DNA of 64,000 bases. It comes from Bacteroidales bacterium. Its GTDB lineage: Bacteria > Bacteroidota > Bacteroidia > Bacteroidales > VadinHA17. Where the stretch lies: NCBI GenBank assembly GCA_003142255.1, contig PLLO01000006.1, positions 318,182 to 382,181 on the forward strand, in the 5' to 3' direction. Positions 1-8,829 of this stretch are shown one piece after another (positions within the stretch are counted from its first letter, which is position 1; each line of letters starts with the position of its first letter). The notes beneath the pieces are model-generated. The model was not told where the DNA came from. It saw only the letters and a list, made by a program, of their open reading frames with translations, and made no database searches. The position numbers and the translations under genes were made by a program.

Positions 1-94
1 CCCCCTGAAGGGGGACTTAATATATTAAAGATTTAGATTGTAACGGGATTTGAAGCCCCCTTTAGGGGGCAATCCGTCGTCTGACGGATGGGGG
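1..94. repeat. GC-rich hairpin repeat (copy A) downstream of carA
   Basis: Three hairpins in a row lie just beyond the carA stop codon: C5-TGAA-G5 at 1-14, GCCCCC-TTTA-GGGGGC at 55-70, and a 7-bp stem at 72-89. The C5/6-tetraloop-G5/6 design recurs at 48174-48246 and, in looser form, at 24461-24556 and 49909-49986. It could act as a 3'-end or transcription-termination element for carA, but no T-tract follows, so function is inference. The left end is cut by the window. Confidence 0.6.
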
Positions 95-1174
95 CTATTT
101 TGATCTTTTAATATTCTCTATGAATACATCAAAAAGGTAATCGGTATCCGTTGGTCCACCGGAGGCTTCAGGGTGGAACTGAGTTGAGAAGAATGGCTTG
201 GTTTTGTGCTTCATTCCCTCATTGGTCTTGTCATTTATATTTATAAAAAGCGGATCCCACTCTTTTCCGAGGGTATTGTTATCGACTGCAAATCCGTGAT
301 TCTGCGAGGTTATATATGCTTTATCAGTACCAACATGGATAACCGGCTGATTGTGGCTTCGGTGTCCGTACTTCAGTTTATATGTGTCGGCACCTGATGC
401 CAGCGCCATAAGCTGGTTGCCAAGGCAAATCCCGAAAATCGGTATTCCCTTTTCAAAGGATTTTCTTATGTTTTCAATTGTAATGCCGCACATTTTAGGA
501 TCGCCGGGTCCGTTTGAAAGAAAGAGACCATCAAATTTCTCTGAATGATAATCGTAATCCCATGGAACTCTTATTATTGTTGCGTCTCGCTTCAGCAGGT
601 TCCTGATTATGTTATATTTAACGCCACAGTCAACAAGCAGTATCCTGTATTTACCGCTGCCATAGATTTTCTTTTCTCTGGTGCTTACCTCGGCAACAAG
701 ATTGAACTTGTTCGGGTCATAAAAAGGAACTGATGCCCCTTCAGGTTCTACTTTCCCGAGCATTGCTCCCTTTTCACGGATCCTTTTGGTAAGGGCACGT
801 GTATCAATTCCATAAACTCCGGGAACTTTATTCCTTTTAAGCCATTCATCAAGGCTTTCAGTGGCGTTCCAGTGGCTGTACTCGAAGGAGTAATCTGATA
901 CTATGAGTCCCGAAATATGAATTGAAGAAGATTCATAAAAGCGGTAAAGGTCGTTCTCCTCGTTTTTTGCGGGGGCTCCATAATTGCCTACCAGAGGATA
1001 AGTAAGACAAAGTATCTGTCCCCTGTAAGATGGATCAGTAAGGCTTTCCGGGTAACCAGTCATTGCAGTATTGAAAACAACTTCTCCTGCAGCAGCAACC
1101 ACAGCACCAAAGGATCTTCCATGGTAAACCGTTCCGTCTTCCAGCGTCAGAGTGACTTTAGTTCTTTCTTCCAT
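95..1174 (-). CDS. carA: Carbamoyl-phosphate synthase small subunit (glutaminase)
   Basis: Hydrolyses glutamine and passes ammonia to the large subunit CarB for carbamoyl phosphate, the precursor of pyrimidines and arginine; cytoplasmic. The 359 residues match the family length. The N-terminal CPSase small domain (TLTLEDGTVYHG, FNTAMTGYPE) is followed by a class I glutamine amidotransferase domain with the nucleophile elbow FGICLGNQ (Cys about 250) and a C-terminal QFHPEASGGP motif holding the catalytic His and Glu. The start lies 10 bases after the upstream malY-like gene on the same strand, so the two are probably cotranscribed. carB is not in the window. The product call is secure. Confidence 0.96.
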   Translation of the reverse strand: MEERTKVTLTLEDGTVYHGRSFGAVVAAAGEVVFNTAMTGYPESLTDPSYRGQILCLTYPLVGNYGAPAKNEENDLYRFYESSSIHISGLIVSDYSFEYSHWNATESLDEWLKRNKVPGVYGIDTRALTKRIREKGAMLGKVEPEGASVPFYDPNKFNLVAEVSTREKKIYGSGKYRILLVDCGVKYNIIRNLLKRDATIIRVPWDYDYHSEKFDGLFLSNGPGDPKMCGITIENIRKSFEKGIPIFGICLGNQLMALASGADTYKLKYGHRSHNQPVIHVGTDKAYITSQNHGFAVDNNTLGKEWDPLFININDKTNEGMKHKTKPFFSTQFHPEASGGPTDTDYLFDVFIENIKRSK

Positions 1175-1184
1175 CCGTAGGTTA

Positions 1185-2369
1185 TTATTTTAATTGTCTA
1201 ACTTCTGCAACTGCCTTTTCAATCTGCTCCAGAGCCTGAGCGACAATCTGCCTGGTTGTACCGATATTCATTCTCATAAAACCTTCACCCCCGGGGCCAA
1301 AAGCAGATCCCTCATTCATCCCGACACCTGCCTTATCGACAAAAAAGCTCTGCAGTTCTTTTCCGTTCATTCCAAATTTCCGGCAATCGAGCCATATCAT
1401 ATATGTTGCCTCATTTCTTACTGGTATTATCTCCGGGATGCGCTCCCGGCAATAATTCAGAACCAATTCTGCATTCTTGTTGAGGTACTCAAGCAGCTCC
1501 CCAAGCCACTCTTCGCCTTCAGAATAAGCAGCTATTGAAGCAACTGTTCCAAAGATATTTCCATTTCCGATATGCAGGCTTTCGATCTTCCTGTTGAAGT
1601 ACTTTCTCAGCACATGGTTTGGAATTATCAGGGATGATGTTGATAGTCCGGCGAGATTGAAGGTTTTGCTCGGAGCGATGCATGTAACTGTAATATTAGC
1701 GATCTCTTCGGAGATTGATGCTATCGGCGTATACCTGTATCCGGGAAGCACCAGGTCGCAATGTATCTCATCGGAGAGGATAAGGATATTGTTTTTAAGA
1801 CAAATGCCGGCAAGTGTTTGGAGTTCCTCGCGTGACCATGCTCTGCCGACAGGATTATGGGGATTGGAGATAATGATCATTTTTGTTGATTCGTTCAGAG
1901 AAGCTGCCAGTGAGTCAAAGTCCATACTCCATTTTCCGTCCTTTTCAATCAGCTGGTTGTAAACAATATTTCTGCCATGGCTCTCGACGGCAGAGAAGAA
2001 AGGAGTGTACACCGGAGGCTGAACGATTATTGAATCACCCGGCCTGGTAAATGACAGGGTGCATAAATTCAGTGCCGGAACAACACCGGGGCAGAAGCAT
2101 ATCCACTCGTTCTCAATTCGCCAGCCGTGTCTTTTTTCAACCCACCGGGAAATTGAATTATAATACTCTCCCGGGCGGAAAGTGTATCCCATTATTTCAT
2201 GCTGAAGGCGGGTTCTTAATTTATCAATGATGAACTCCGGCGTTTTAAAATCCATGTCGGCCACCCACATCGGGATAATATCCTTTTTCCCGAAAGTCTC
2301 AAGCCTTAGATCATACTTGACACAGTCAGTTCCCTCTCTTTCAATATATTCATCAAAATTCCATCTCAT
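1185..2369 (-). CDS. MalY/PatB-type PLP aminotransferase (probable cystathionine beta-lyase)
   Basis: Fold-type I PLP enzyme of 394 residues, the usual length for MalY/PatB proteins, which cleave C-S bonds of cystathionine or related thioethers. Visible markers are the N-terminal KYD and PMWVADMDF, the nucleotide-proximal SNPHNPVGR, the DEIHCDL segment, and the Schiff-base lysine in APSKTFNLAGL. The C-terminal MRMNIGTTR arginine would bind the substrate carboxylate. No signal peptide. A TAnnTTTG box 26-33 bases upstream marks a promoter, and the next gene, carA, begins 10 bases after its stop. Family assignment is firm; the exact substrate (cystathionine or a Cys-conjugate) cannot be read from sequence. 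Confidence 0.88.
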   Translation of the reverse strand: MRWNFDEYIEREGTDCVKYDLRLETFGKKDIIPMWVADMDFKTPEFIIDKLRTRLQHEIMGYTFRPGEYYNSISRWVEKRHGWRIENEWICFCPGVVPALNLCTLSFTRPGDSIIVQPPVYTPFFSAVESHGRNIVYNQLIEKDGKWSMDFDSLAASLNESTKMIIISNPHNPVGRAWSREELQTLAGICLKNNILILSDEIHCDLVLPGYRYTPIASISEEIANITVTCIAPSKTFNLAGLSTSSLIIPNHVLRKYFNRKIESLHIGNGNIFGTVASIAAYSEGEEWLGELLEYLNKNAELVLNYCRERIPEIIPVRNEATYMIWLDCRKFGMNGKELQSFFVDKAGVGMNEGSAFGPGGEGFMRMNIGTTRQIVAQALEQIEKAVAEVRQLK

Positions 2370-2394
2370 TGGGAGTGCAATAATTTCAGGGGTT

Positions 2395-2402
2395 CAAAGA
2401 TA
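2395..2402 (-). promoter_or_regulatory. Bacteroidota -7 promoter box for malY-carA
   Basis: On the minus strand the sequence TATCTTTG fits the TAnnTTTG -7 consensus of the phylum's primary sigma factor and lies 26 bases before the malY ATG. No clear -33 TTTG is seen at the expected spacing. Confidence 0.55.
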
Positions 2403-2520
2403 TATAAAATCACTGATAAACACGTGAGGCTGTTGATCAGGGATATAAATTGAAGATTACAGGGGTATCAAATACTGATTGGCTGGCAAACATCATATTT
2501 CTTATCAAAATGGGGCGCTT

Positions 2521-2553
2521 TTTGAGTATTTTCAATATAATTTATTACTTTTA
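2521..2553 (+). promoter_or_regulatory. Candidate promoter for the lipoprotein gene at 2597
   Basis: TTTG at 2521-2524 and TACTTTTA at 2546-2553 (one mismatch to TAnnTTTG) are 21 bases apart, near the usual -33/-7 spacing, and 43 bases upstream of the ATG. A near-match TAACTTTTG with one extra T lies at 2569-2577. Only a candidate. Confidence 0.35.
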
Positions 2554-2596
2554 TGGGCGGGTTTAATTTAACTTTTGTAACTAAAAAAGATCATTT

Positions 2597-3418
2597 ATGA
2601 AAAAGGCGATTGCAATTTTGATTCTTCCGGCTCTCCTGTTAAGTTTCGCTTCCATTACAGGATGTAAAAACAAGAAAGCCAATAACGAGCAGAAGAAGGT
2701 TGAAGTTCAGGCAGTTGATACAATTAAAAAGAATATAGAAGCAAATGTTTATCCGCTGCCAACATCTGCAGAGGTTATTAAAATGCTCTCTGACCTTGAG
2801 GTCGGATATATTTTCGGAATATCCAATCCGGTAGAGAATTCAAAGAAATACTTCAGCAGTACTGCCAGATCAATTAATATGGGAGTATACGGAGCAGACC
2901 TGAGCTATGCAACTCTGTATAATATCCAGCAGTCGGTTATTGACTATATGGATGCGATCAGGAACCTGGCAAATGAGCTCAATATGTCAAAGATATATGA
3001 TGCTTCACTATACGATAAAATCAAACAGAATTTCGACAACAAGGACGAGCTGGTTAAGATTCTTACCGCAGCATTCAATGATACTTATAATTATCTGGCT
3101 GACAATGACCAGCAACCTCTGGCACTTCTTGTCGTAGGTGGCGCCTGGGTTGAGGGGATGTTCCTTACAACGCATGTCTCTGCTGCTGCATATCAGGTAG
3201 CCGGGATATCCAAAAACCTTCTGGATCAGAAAAAGTCGTTCGAATTATTTTTAGAGATTACCAAACCATATGGAAATGATCCTATAGTAAGCGACTTTGT
3301 TAAGGCTCTTGACCCGGTTAAGAAAGTCTATGACAGACTGGGAACAAGTTTGACCGAACAGAATATAAAGGATATAACAAAAGCAATTGAAGAAGTAAGG
3401 GGACAAATTATCAAATAG
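2597..3418 (+). CDS. Lipoprotein of unknown function
   Basis: A 273-residue protein with a clear SpII signal: a charged MKK start, a hydrophobic core and the lipobox SITG-Cys23, followed by a polar KNKK stretch. The mature part is mostly helical by composition (for instance LYNIQQSVIDYMDAIRNLANEL) with no catalytic motif that I recognise. It is likely a periplasm-facing membrane-anchored protein. It is followed by a strong terminator, so it is probably its own transcript, and the ABC transporter gene begins 18 bases after the T-tract. Homologues of this type are annotated hypothetical; I assign no function. Confidence 0.75.
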   Translation: MKKAIAILILPALLLSFASITGCKNKKANNEQKKVEVQAVDTIKKNIEANVYPLPTSAEVIKMLSDLEVGYIFGISNPVENSKKYFSSTARSINMGVYGADLSYATLYNIQQSVIDYMDAIRNLANELNMSKIYDASLYDKIKQNFDNKDELVKILTAAFNDTYNYLADNDQQPLALLVVGGAWVEGMFLTTHVSAAAYQVAGISKNLLDQKKSFELFLEITKPYGNDPIVSDFVKALDPVKKVYDRLGTSLTEQNIKDITKAIEEVRGQIIK

Positions 3419-3435
3419 CTGATTTTTAAATATAT

Positions 3436-3469
3436 GACCGCAAAGTGTTTCCTTTGCGGTCTTTTTTTT
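3436..3469 (+). terminator. Rho-independent terminator after the lipoprotein gene
   Basis: A perfect 10-bp stem (GACCGCAAAG at 3436-3445, CTTTGCGGTC at 3452-3461) with a 6-base loop, followed by eight T residues. It separates the lipoprotein from the downstream ABC gene. Confidence 0.93.
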
Positions 3470-3486
3470 ATTGCTGAGATATCTGT

Positions 3487-6400
3487 ATGAGAGAATCTGT
3501 TCTGTTAGCATTGATTCATATTTTTGCCATTGTCTCTACCATTAGTCCGGTAGGGATAACGTCAAGGGGCAAGAAGATCCTCCGAAGCTACCTCAGGCGT
3601 TATCTTAACAGGGAGCTTGAAGAGGAGTACTATGCTCTGTTTGAAAATAACCTGGAGTTTTATTCAAATGAGCTCAAAAGCGTGAATAAGGCCGAGCTGG
3701 CTGATGAGGATTCGCTGATATCTTTCCAGATAACAAATATATGCCGTCAGATAAAAAAGGGACTCTTCCTGGAAGAGAGAATGATAGTTTTCCTCCAGCT
3801 CATTGAATTTGCTTTCGAGGACGGGCTTATCTCAGACCAGGAGAAGACAATTATTGATATTGTTGCCAAAACTTTTAACATCTCAAAAAAAGAGTATGAT
3901 AATGCTTCTGCCTTCATGATCGGCAGAACGTTTGATGAGATATCACCTGAATGCGTGCTGATTATCGAGAGCGACAACCCGGAACTTTCGGGTTCTTCCA
4001 CCTTCAAGAATTATGAACAATGGCGTCATATAAGGATAAAGGGGTTCAAGGGGCAACTGATAATCCTACATATTGAAAGTACCGGAACACTTCTTCTTAC
4101 ATACGACGGTCCGCTGCCCCTGTACTTCAAAGGGAGAGATATAATTGCGTGCAGGCCGTACCTGCTTGAGCGAGGGGTAAATATAAAAGGGCAGGGCATT
4201 GAACCTATCTATTATTCAAAGATTTACAAAAAGTTTGTTTCGAGGAACTTTCCTGAAAAAATAGTTTTTGAAGGACATGATATTGAATACATGTTCAAAA
4301 ACTCAGAAAACGGAGTCCGCAAAATGAACTTCCATGTCGAATCGGGAAACCTTATCGGAATAATGGGAGGGAGCGGCGTTGGGAAGTCAACTATGCTTAA
4401 TCTTCTCCATGGAAAGATCAAGCCGACAAGCGGTAACATCTATCTTAACGGGTATGATCTCAATTCCGAAATTGAGGAGCTGAAGGGAATTATCGGCTAT
4501 GTTCCACAGGATGATATGCTGATCGAAGAACTTACCGTATATCAGAACCTCTATTTTAACGCACGTCTGTGTTTTGGAGATTACACTGAGGAACAACTGG
4601 CGGAGTGTGTCGATAAAATTCTTATTGACCTTGATTTGTTTGATATCCGGGACCTTCAGGTTGGAGATGTTCTTAACAAGAAAGTGAGCGGTGGCCAGAG
4701 AAAACGGCTCAACATAGGCCTGGAGCTGATGCGTGAACCTGTAGTCCTGTTTGTTGATGAACCTACCTCAGGATTATCCTCGTTTGATTCTGAAATGGTT
4801 ATGAGCCTTTTGAGGAACCAGTCCCTGAGCGGCAAGCTTGTATTTTCAATCATTCATCAGCCTTCGTCAGATATTCTGAAGATGTTTGACAAGATCTGGA
4901 TTCTGGACAAGGGCGGCTATATGATCTATGACGGTGATCCCGTTGAGGCTCTGGTTTATTTCAAGACAGAAACATCGCAGGCCAACGCTGCTGAAAGCGA
5001 GTGCCCAAGCTGCGGAAATATCGAGACCGATAATATCCTTCATATCGTTGAGGTAAAGGTAATTGGTAATGACGGATTGCCAGGGAAAGACAGGCAGGTA
5101 AGCCCGAAGGAGTGGTACGATAAATACAAGAAAAAAATGATGCCGCACCTTGAGAAGAAGCCCTCAAGAATGCCAATCACTCCGGGTAATTTCAGAGTCC
5201 CCCGAAAATCATACCAGATAAAAACATTTATCAGACGAAACGTATTAAGGAAGATTGCAGACAGACAATATATGACTATTAACCTGGTCGAAGCACCCCT
5301 GCTTGCATTAATCCTGGGATTCATTTCAAAGTACAGCGAAACCGGCATCTATATTTTTTCGGCAAATAAAAGCTATCCCATCTTCCTCTTTATGGCGATA
5401 ATTGTAGCTCTTTTTATCGGGCTTACAGTAAGTGCAGAAGAGATATTCAGAGACAGGAAAATACTTGAGCGTGAAAAATTCCTTGACCTCAGCAGGCTGA
5501 GCTACCTGTTATCGAAGATCACATTCCTTTTTACCCTTTCAGCAATACAGACCCTTTCATTTGTAATTGTGGCTGACCTGATCCTTGGGGTACATGGAAT
5601 GCTTCTTCAGCAATGGCTCATTCTCTTTACCATAGCTTGTTTCGGAAACCTTCTTGGACTGAACATTTCAGCAGGTATGAGAACTGCCATAAGCATATAT
5701 ATCCTTATCCCGCTTATACTGGTGCCCCAGCTTCTCCTTGGCGGTGCAATGATAAAGTTTGATGACCTTCACAAATCTTTGACACGAAAAATATATGTTC
5801 CCGTTATCGGGGATATTATGACAACCAGATGGGCATATGAAGCCATCAGCGTTGAAGAGTTCAGGAATAACAAGTTTGAAAAGCCGTTTTTCAGATCCGA
5901 GATGGAAATGAGCCAGGACGACTGGTACTCTTATTTTCTTATTCCGTTGCTGAAGGCAAAAACTGATGCCTGCATAAAAAATACCCTGAGGCCGATTGAA
6001 AAGCAGGAAGCTGTAAATAACCTGGAGGAGGTTAAGTATCATATCTCAGACCTGAGCGCAATTGCAGGCATAGTGCCCGGAAAATGGACAGATAACCTTG
6101 AATATTCTCGTTTTGACAATATTACAGGCAATAACGCTATAATCTTCCTTGACTCACTTAAAGCAACCTTCAGGGGAAGATATAAACTCGCTTCGGCAAG
6201 TCATGATCTGGTTTACAATGCCATTAAGGACAAAATTGGTGCGGATATGTTTTATCGTCTGAAGGAGAATAACCTTAACGCTAGCCTGGAGGACCTTGTT
6301 CTTAACAGGATGACCACCTCAAAGATTTATGATACCGGGAAGAAAATTATTCAGAAAGCTGATCCGGTCTTCATGGCTCCCGGGTCGAAAATCGGACGCG

Positions 6401-6600
6401 CACATTTTTTTGCTCCCTATAAACTGATTGGGAACCTGAAGATCTCCACACTCATATTTAATATGGCAGCGATTTGGATTATGATTGCCGGCCTTTTCGT
6501 GACATTGTACTATAATGTTCTGAAAAGATTCATTATGTGGCTCGACAGCCTCAAACTACCAATAACAAGAAAATTCGGCAGGGATATGTTCCAGCTCTAA
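3487..6600 (+). CDS. ABCG-like ABC transporter fused to an N-terminal TerB-like region
   Basis: A 1037-residue half-transporter with ATPase before permease, as in the ABCG/White family. Residues about 60-155 form an acidic helical block resembling TerB (tellurite-resistance-like) domains; residues about 165-260 look like a beta-rich sensor-like segment. The ATPase has Walker A GGSGVGKST at 294-302, signature VSGGQRKRL at 400-408 and Walker B VVLFVDEP at 419-426. Membrane segments lie about 595-770, and a last helix near 980-1005. The long soluble stretch between, about 790-970, is unusual. The start is the ATG 17 bases after the upstream terminator's T-tract, with no clear promoter between, so read-through is possible. 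Substrate unknown. rsmA follows after 26 bases. ABC assignment is certain; the TerB call is moderate. Confidence 0.85.
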   Translation: MRESVLLALIHIFAIVSTISPVGITSRGKKILRSYLRRYLNRELEEEYYALFENNLEFYSNELKSVNKAELADEDSLISFQITNICRQIKKGLFLEERMIVFLQLIEFAFEDGLISDQEKTIIDIVAKTFNISKKEYDNASAFMIGRTFDEISPECVLIIESDNPELSGSSTFKNYEQWRHIRIKGFKGQLIILHIESTGTLLLTYDGPLPLYFKGRDIIACRPYLLERGVNIKGQGIEPIYYSKIYKKFVSRNFPEKIVFEGHDIEYMFKNSENGVRKMNFHVESGNLIGIMGGSGVGKSTMLNLLHGKIKPTSGNIYLNGYDLNSEIEELKGIIGYVPQDDMLIEELTVYQNLYFNARLCFGDYTEEQLAECVDKILIDLDLFDIRDLQVGDVLNKKVSGGQRKRLNIGLELMREPVVLFVDEPTSGLSSFDSEMVMSLLRNQSLSGKLVFSIIHQPSSDILKMFDKIWILDKGGYMIYDGDPVEALVYFKTETSQANAAESECPSCGNIETDNILHIVEVKVIGNDGLPGKDRQVSPKEWYDKYKKKMMPHLEKKPSRMPITPGNFRVPRKSYQIKTFIRRNVLRKIADRQYMTINLVEAPLLALILGFISKYSETGIYIFSANKSYPIFLFMAIIVALFIGLTVSAEEIFRDRKILEREKFLDLSRLSYLLSKITFLFTLSAIQTLSFVIVADLILGVHGMLLQQWLILFTIACFGNLLGLNISAGMRTAISIYILIPLILVPQLLLGGAMIKFDDLHKSLTRKIYVPVIGDIMTTRWAYEAISVEEFRNNKFEKPFFRSEMEMSQDDWYSYFLIPLLKAKTDACIKNTLRPIEKQEAVNNLEEVKYHISDLSAIAGIVPGKWTDNLEYSRFDNITGNNAIIFLDSLKATFRGRYKLASASHDLVYNAIKDKIGADMFYRLKENNLNASLEDLVLNRMTTSKIYDTGKKIIQKADPVFMAPGSKIGRAHFFAPYKLIGNLKISTLIFNMAAIWIMIAGLFVTLYYNVLKRFIMWLDSLKLPITRKFGRDMFQL

Positions 6601-6626
6601 TACCGGATTAATATATTATTTTACAC

Positions 6627-7412
6627 ATGAGTAGGGTACAACCTAAAAAAAACCTTGGTCAGCATTTCCTGAAAGACAAAACCATTGCTGAAAGGATTGC
6701 CGGTACGCTGACAGGCAACGGCTACGGAACAGTACTCGAAATCGGGCCGGGAACCGGTATTTTGACTGAATTTCTGGTCAGAAGAAATTTCAGTGACTTC
6801 AGGGTAATAGAGATAGACAATGAGTCGGTTCATTTTCTGAAAGAGAAATTCACTGAAGGCATTGAAATAATCCGCGGCGATTTTCTCGAGATGGACATCG
6901 ATTCATGTTTCAACGAAAAGCTGGCAGTTATCGGGAATTTCCCTTACAATATTTCCAGCCAGATTCTCTTTAAAGTTCTTAAGCACAAGGATAAGATCTC
7001 TGAGATATGCGGCATGCTTCAGAAAGAGGTAGCTGAAAGGATATGTGCCTCACCCGGATCGAAAACATATGGGATACTCAGTGTGCTGCTGCAGGCTTTT
7101 TATTCTGCTGAATATCTTTTTACTGTTCAGGAAACTGTATTTGTTCCGCCTCCAAAAGTAAAATCGGGTGTTATAAGGCTCACCAGGAATAATGTAACTG
7201 ATCTTGGGTGCGATGAGGCGCTGTTTAAAAGGGTTGTAAAAGCCTGTTTCAACCAGAGGAGGAAGACACTCAGAAATTCAGTAAGATCTGCTTTTACCCT
7301 TAAGCGGGAAGATTATACCGATTTTGGATTAAGACCCGAACAGCTCTCCGTGGAGAGTTTTGTCAGACTCACAAACTGGATAAGTGAGAATATGATCTAT
7401 CCGAATGAGTAG
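6627..7412 (+). CDS. rsmA: 16S rRNA (adenine1518-N6/adenine1519-N6)-dimethyltransferase
   Basis: RsmA (KsgA) dimethylates two adjacent adenines near the 3' end of 16S rRNA during 30S maturation. At 261 residues it has full family length. Motifs seen are KKNLGQHFLKD at the N-terminus, the SAM-binding LEIGPGTGILTE, acidic VIEIDNE, and the catalytic GNFPYNISSQI (the NLPY-type motif, here NFPY). The C-terminal VPPPKVKSGVIRL and FNQRRKTLRNS are diagnostic of the family. Its last 16 bases overlap the 3' end of the convergent permease gene. It may share a transcript with the ABC gene upstream. Confidence 0.96.
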   Translation: MSRVQPKKNLGQHFLKDKTIAERIAGTLTGNGYGTVLEIGPGTGILTEFLVRRNFSDFRVIEIDNESVHFLKEKFTEGIEIIRGDFLEMDIDSCFNEKLAVIGNFPYNISSQILFKVLKHKDKISEICGMLQKEVAERICASPGSKTYGILSVLLQAFYSAEYLFTVQETVFVPPPKVKSGVIRLTRNNVTDLGCDEALFKRVVKACFNQRRKTLRNSVRSAFTLKREDYTDFGLRPEQLSVESFVRLTNWISENMIYPNE

Positions 7413-8650
7413 CCGATAGCCTCGACAGGATCCATTTTTGCAGCCGAATAGGCCGGTGCGTAACCGGCAATTATGCCTATTACCCCTGAAATTACAATTG
7501 CCATTATGATATTGCCTGTAGTCAGGTACATATTCAGATCGTACAGGTAGTTGATAAACAAGGTTCCGATAAAAACCAGAATTAAACCAACCACTCCACC
7601 GATAATAGACAGCAGTACGGACTCAGTAAGAAACTGCATAAGAATGAAAGAGCGTTTTGCCCCCAGTGCTTTTTGAATGCCTATCTGGTTTGTTCTTTCC
7701 CTCACAGAGACGAACATAATGTTTGCGATGCCGAAGCCTCCTACAATTATTGCAAGTCCGCTTATGAACCATCCCGCCAGGTTAATTCCGGCAAATACCG
7801 AATTAAATCCTTGTGTAATCATGCTTGCCTGATTGACGGAAAAAGTAGATACCGCTTCAGGCTGGAGCCTCCTGGAAGCCCGGAGTATCATTGTTGTTTC
7901 ATCACTCAGCTCGCTTATATTGACGCCAGGTTTTGCCTTTATCATCAGCTGGGATTCAACAAATCTGTTACGGAAGTTTATGAATGTTTTACCAAAATTC
8001 ACAGGGATTATGGTAATCTCATCCATCCCTGAATCAGCTATTCCTCCCTTGCCTTCTTTTTTTATTACTCCGATGACGGTAGTTTTAAAACCTGCAATTG
8101 TAATCTCCTTGCCAACCGGATCGGCTTCAGCAAACAGGTTCTTTGCAACTTCCGACCCGATTATTGCGACATTCTTTCCTGAAGCTGCTTCAAACTGTGA
8201 AAAGTATCTTCCCTTATCTATTTCAAATGTTCTTATATCTTTAAACTCCGGGGTAGTGGCTGCAACAGTCGCTTCAGGGGCAACGTTTTTTTTGTATTTA
8301 ACAGGTTCATTCTGATATACGGTAAGGCATGCAGATTCGCTTTTTGTCGATTTGTTGCGAATGGCATTATAGTCATCCATCGCTATTGGAGGCCATTTAA
8401 TCATATCCCACCATGCCAGGTTGGGGTCATTGAATGTCCAGGGCCATTTCTGAACATAGACCACATTATCGCCCATTGAGGCTATAGTGTCGTGAACAGA
8501 TTTTTCCATCCAGTCGAGAACAGTAAAAACCGAGATTATCGAAACAATGCCGATAGTTATCCCGAAAAGAGAAAGGAAAGTCCTGAACTTATTAACCATT
8601 ATGGAGCTAATCGCAAACAGAAATCCCTCCTTGAACAGTCTGAAAAACAT
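7397..8650 (-). CDS. MacB/FtsX-type ABC transporter permease
   Basis: A permease of the MacB/FtsX superfamily: an N-terminal membrane helix (ISSIMVNKFRTFLSLFGITIGI), a periplasmic MacB-PCD domain of about 240 residues, and three C-terminal helices with the conserved FGIANIMFVSVRERTNQIGIQKALGA loop, here shown only in part. The reading frame extends to a TTG at 8680, but a TAnnTTTG promoter box occupies 8678-8685, so the ATG at 8650 is preferred, giving 417 residues. No cognate ATPase or membrane-fusion gene is adjacent. It overlaps the end of rsmA by 16 bases. Such permeases export macrolides, peptides or lipoproteins; this substrate is unknown. Confidence 0.87.
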   Translation of the reverse strand: MFFRLFKEGFLFAISSIMVNKFRTFLSLFGITIGIVSIISVFTVLDWMEKSVHDTIASMGDNVVYVQKWPWTFNDPNLAWWDMIKWPPIAMDDYNAIRNKSTKSESACLTVYQNEPVKYKKNVAPEATVAATTPEFKDIRTFEIDKGRYFSQFEAASGKNVAIIGSEVAKNLFAEADPVGKEITIAGFKTTVIGVIKKEGKGGIADSGMDEITIIPVNFGKTFINFRNRFVESQLMIKAKPGVNISELSDETTMILRASRRLQPEAVSTFSVNQASMITQGFNSVFAGINLAGWFISGLAIIVGGFGIANIMFVSVRERTNQIGIQKALGAKRSFILMQFLTESVLLSIIGGVVGLILVFIGTLFINYLYDLNMYLTTGNIIMAIVISGVIGIIAGYAPAYSAAKMDPVEAIGYSFG

Positions 8651-8677
8651 TTTCCCCTTGTTTTGATATTTGAAGAT

Positions 8678-8685
8678 CAAAGATA
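8678..8685 (-). promoter_or_regulatory. Bacteroidota -7 box for the MacB-type permease
   Basis: TATCTTTG on the minus strand, exact match to TAnnTTTG. It overlaps the upstream TTG candidate start, so transcription begins downstream of it; this supports translation from the ATG at 8650. Confidence 0.6.
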
Positions 8686-8829
8686 AGAAAAATCATATGT
8701 CATTACCATGAAAATTTCTTTATTGCCGAATTCCTTGCAATCATAATGTTATTATGTTGAGGTTAATAAAAAAATATCTATTTTTAATCGCCGTTTGGAA
8801 CGTAGGCCAGCAATCATAATTATCTGGTA

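Noticed and set aside
7833..8315. 160-residue open frame antisense to the MacB-type permease
   Set aside because: Opposite the conserved permease; no motif, composition typical of a reverse-strand shadow.
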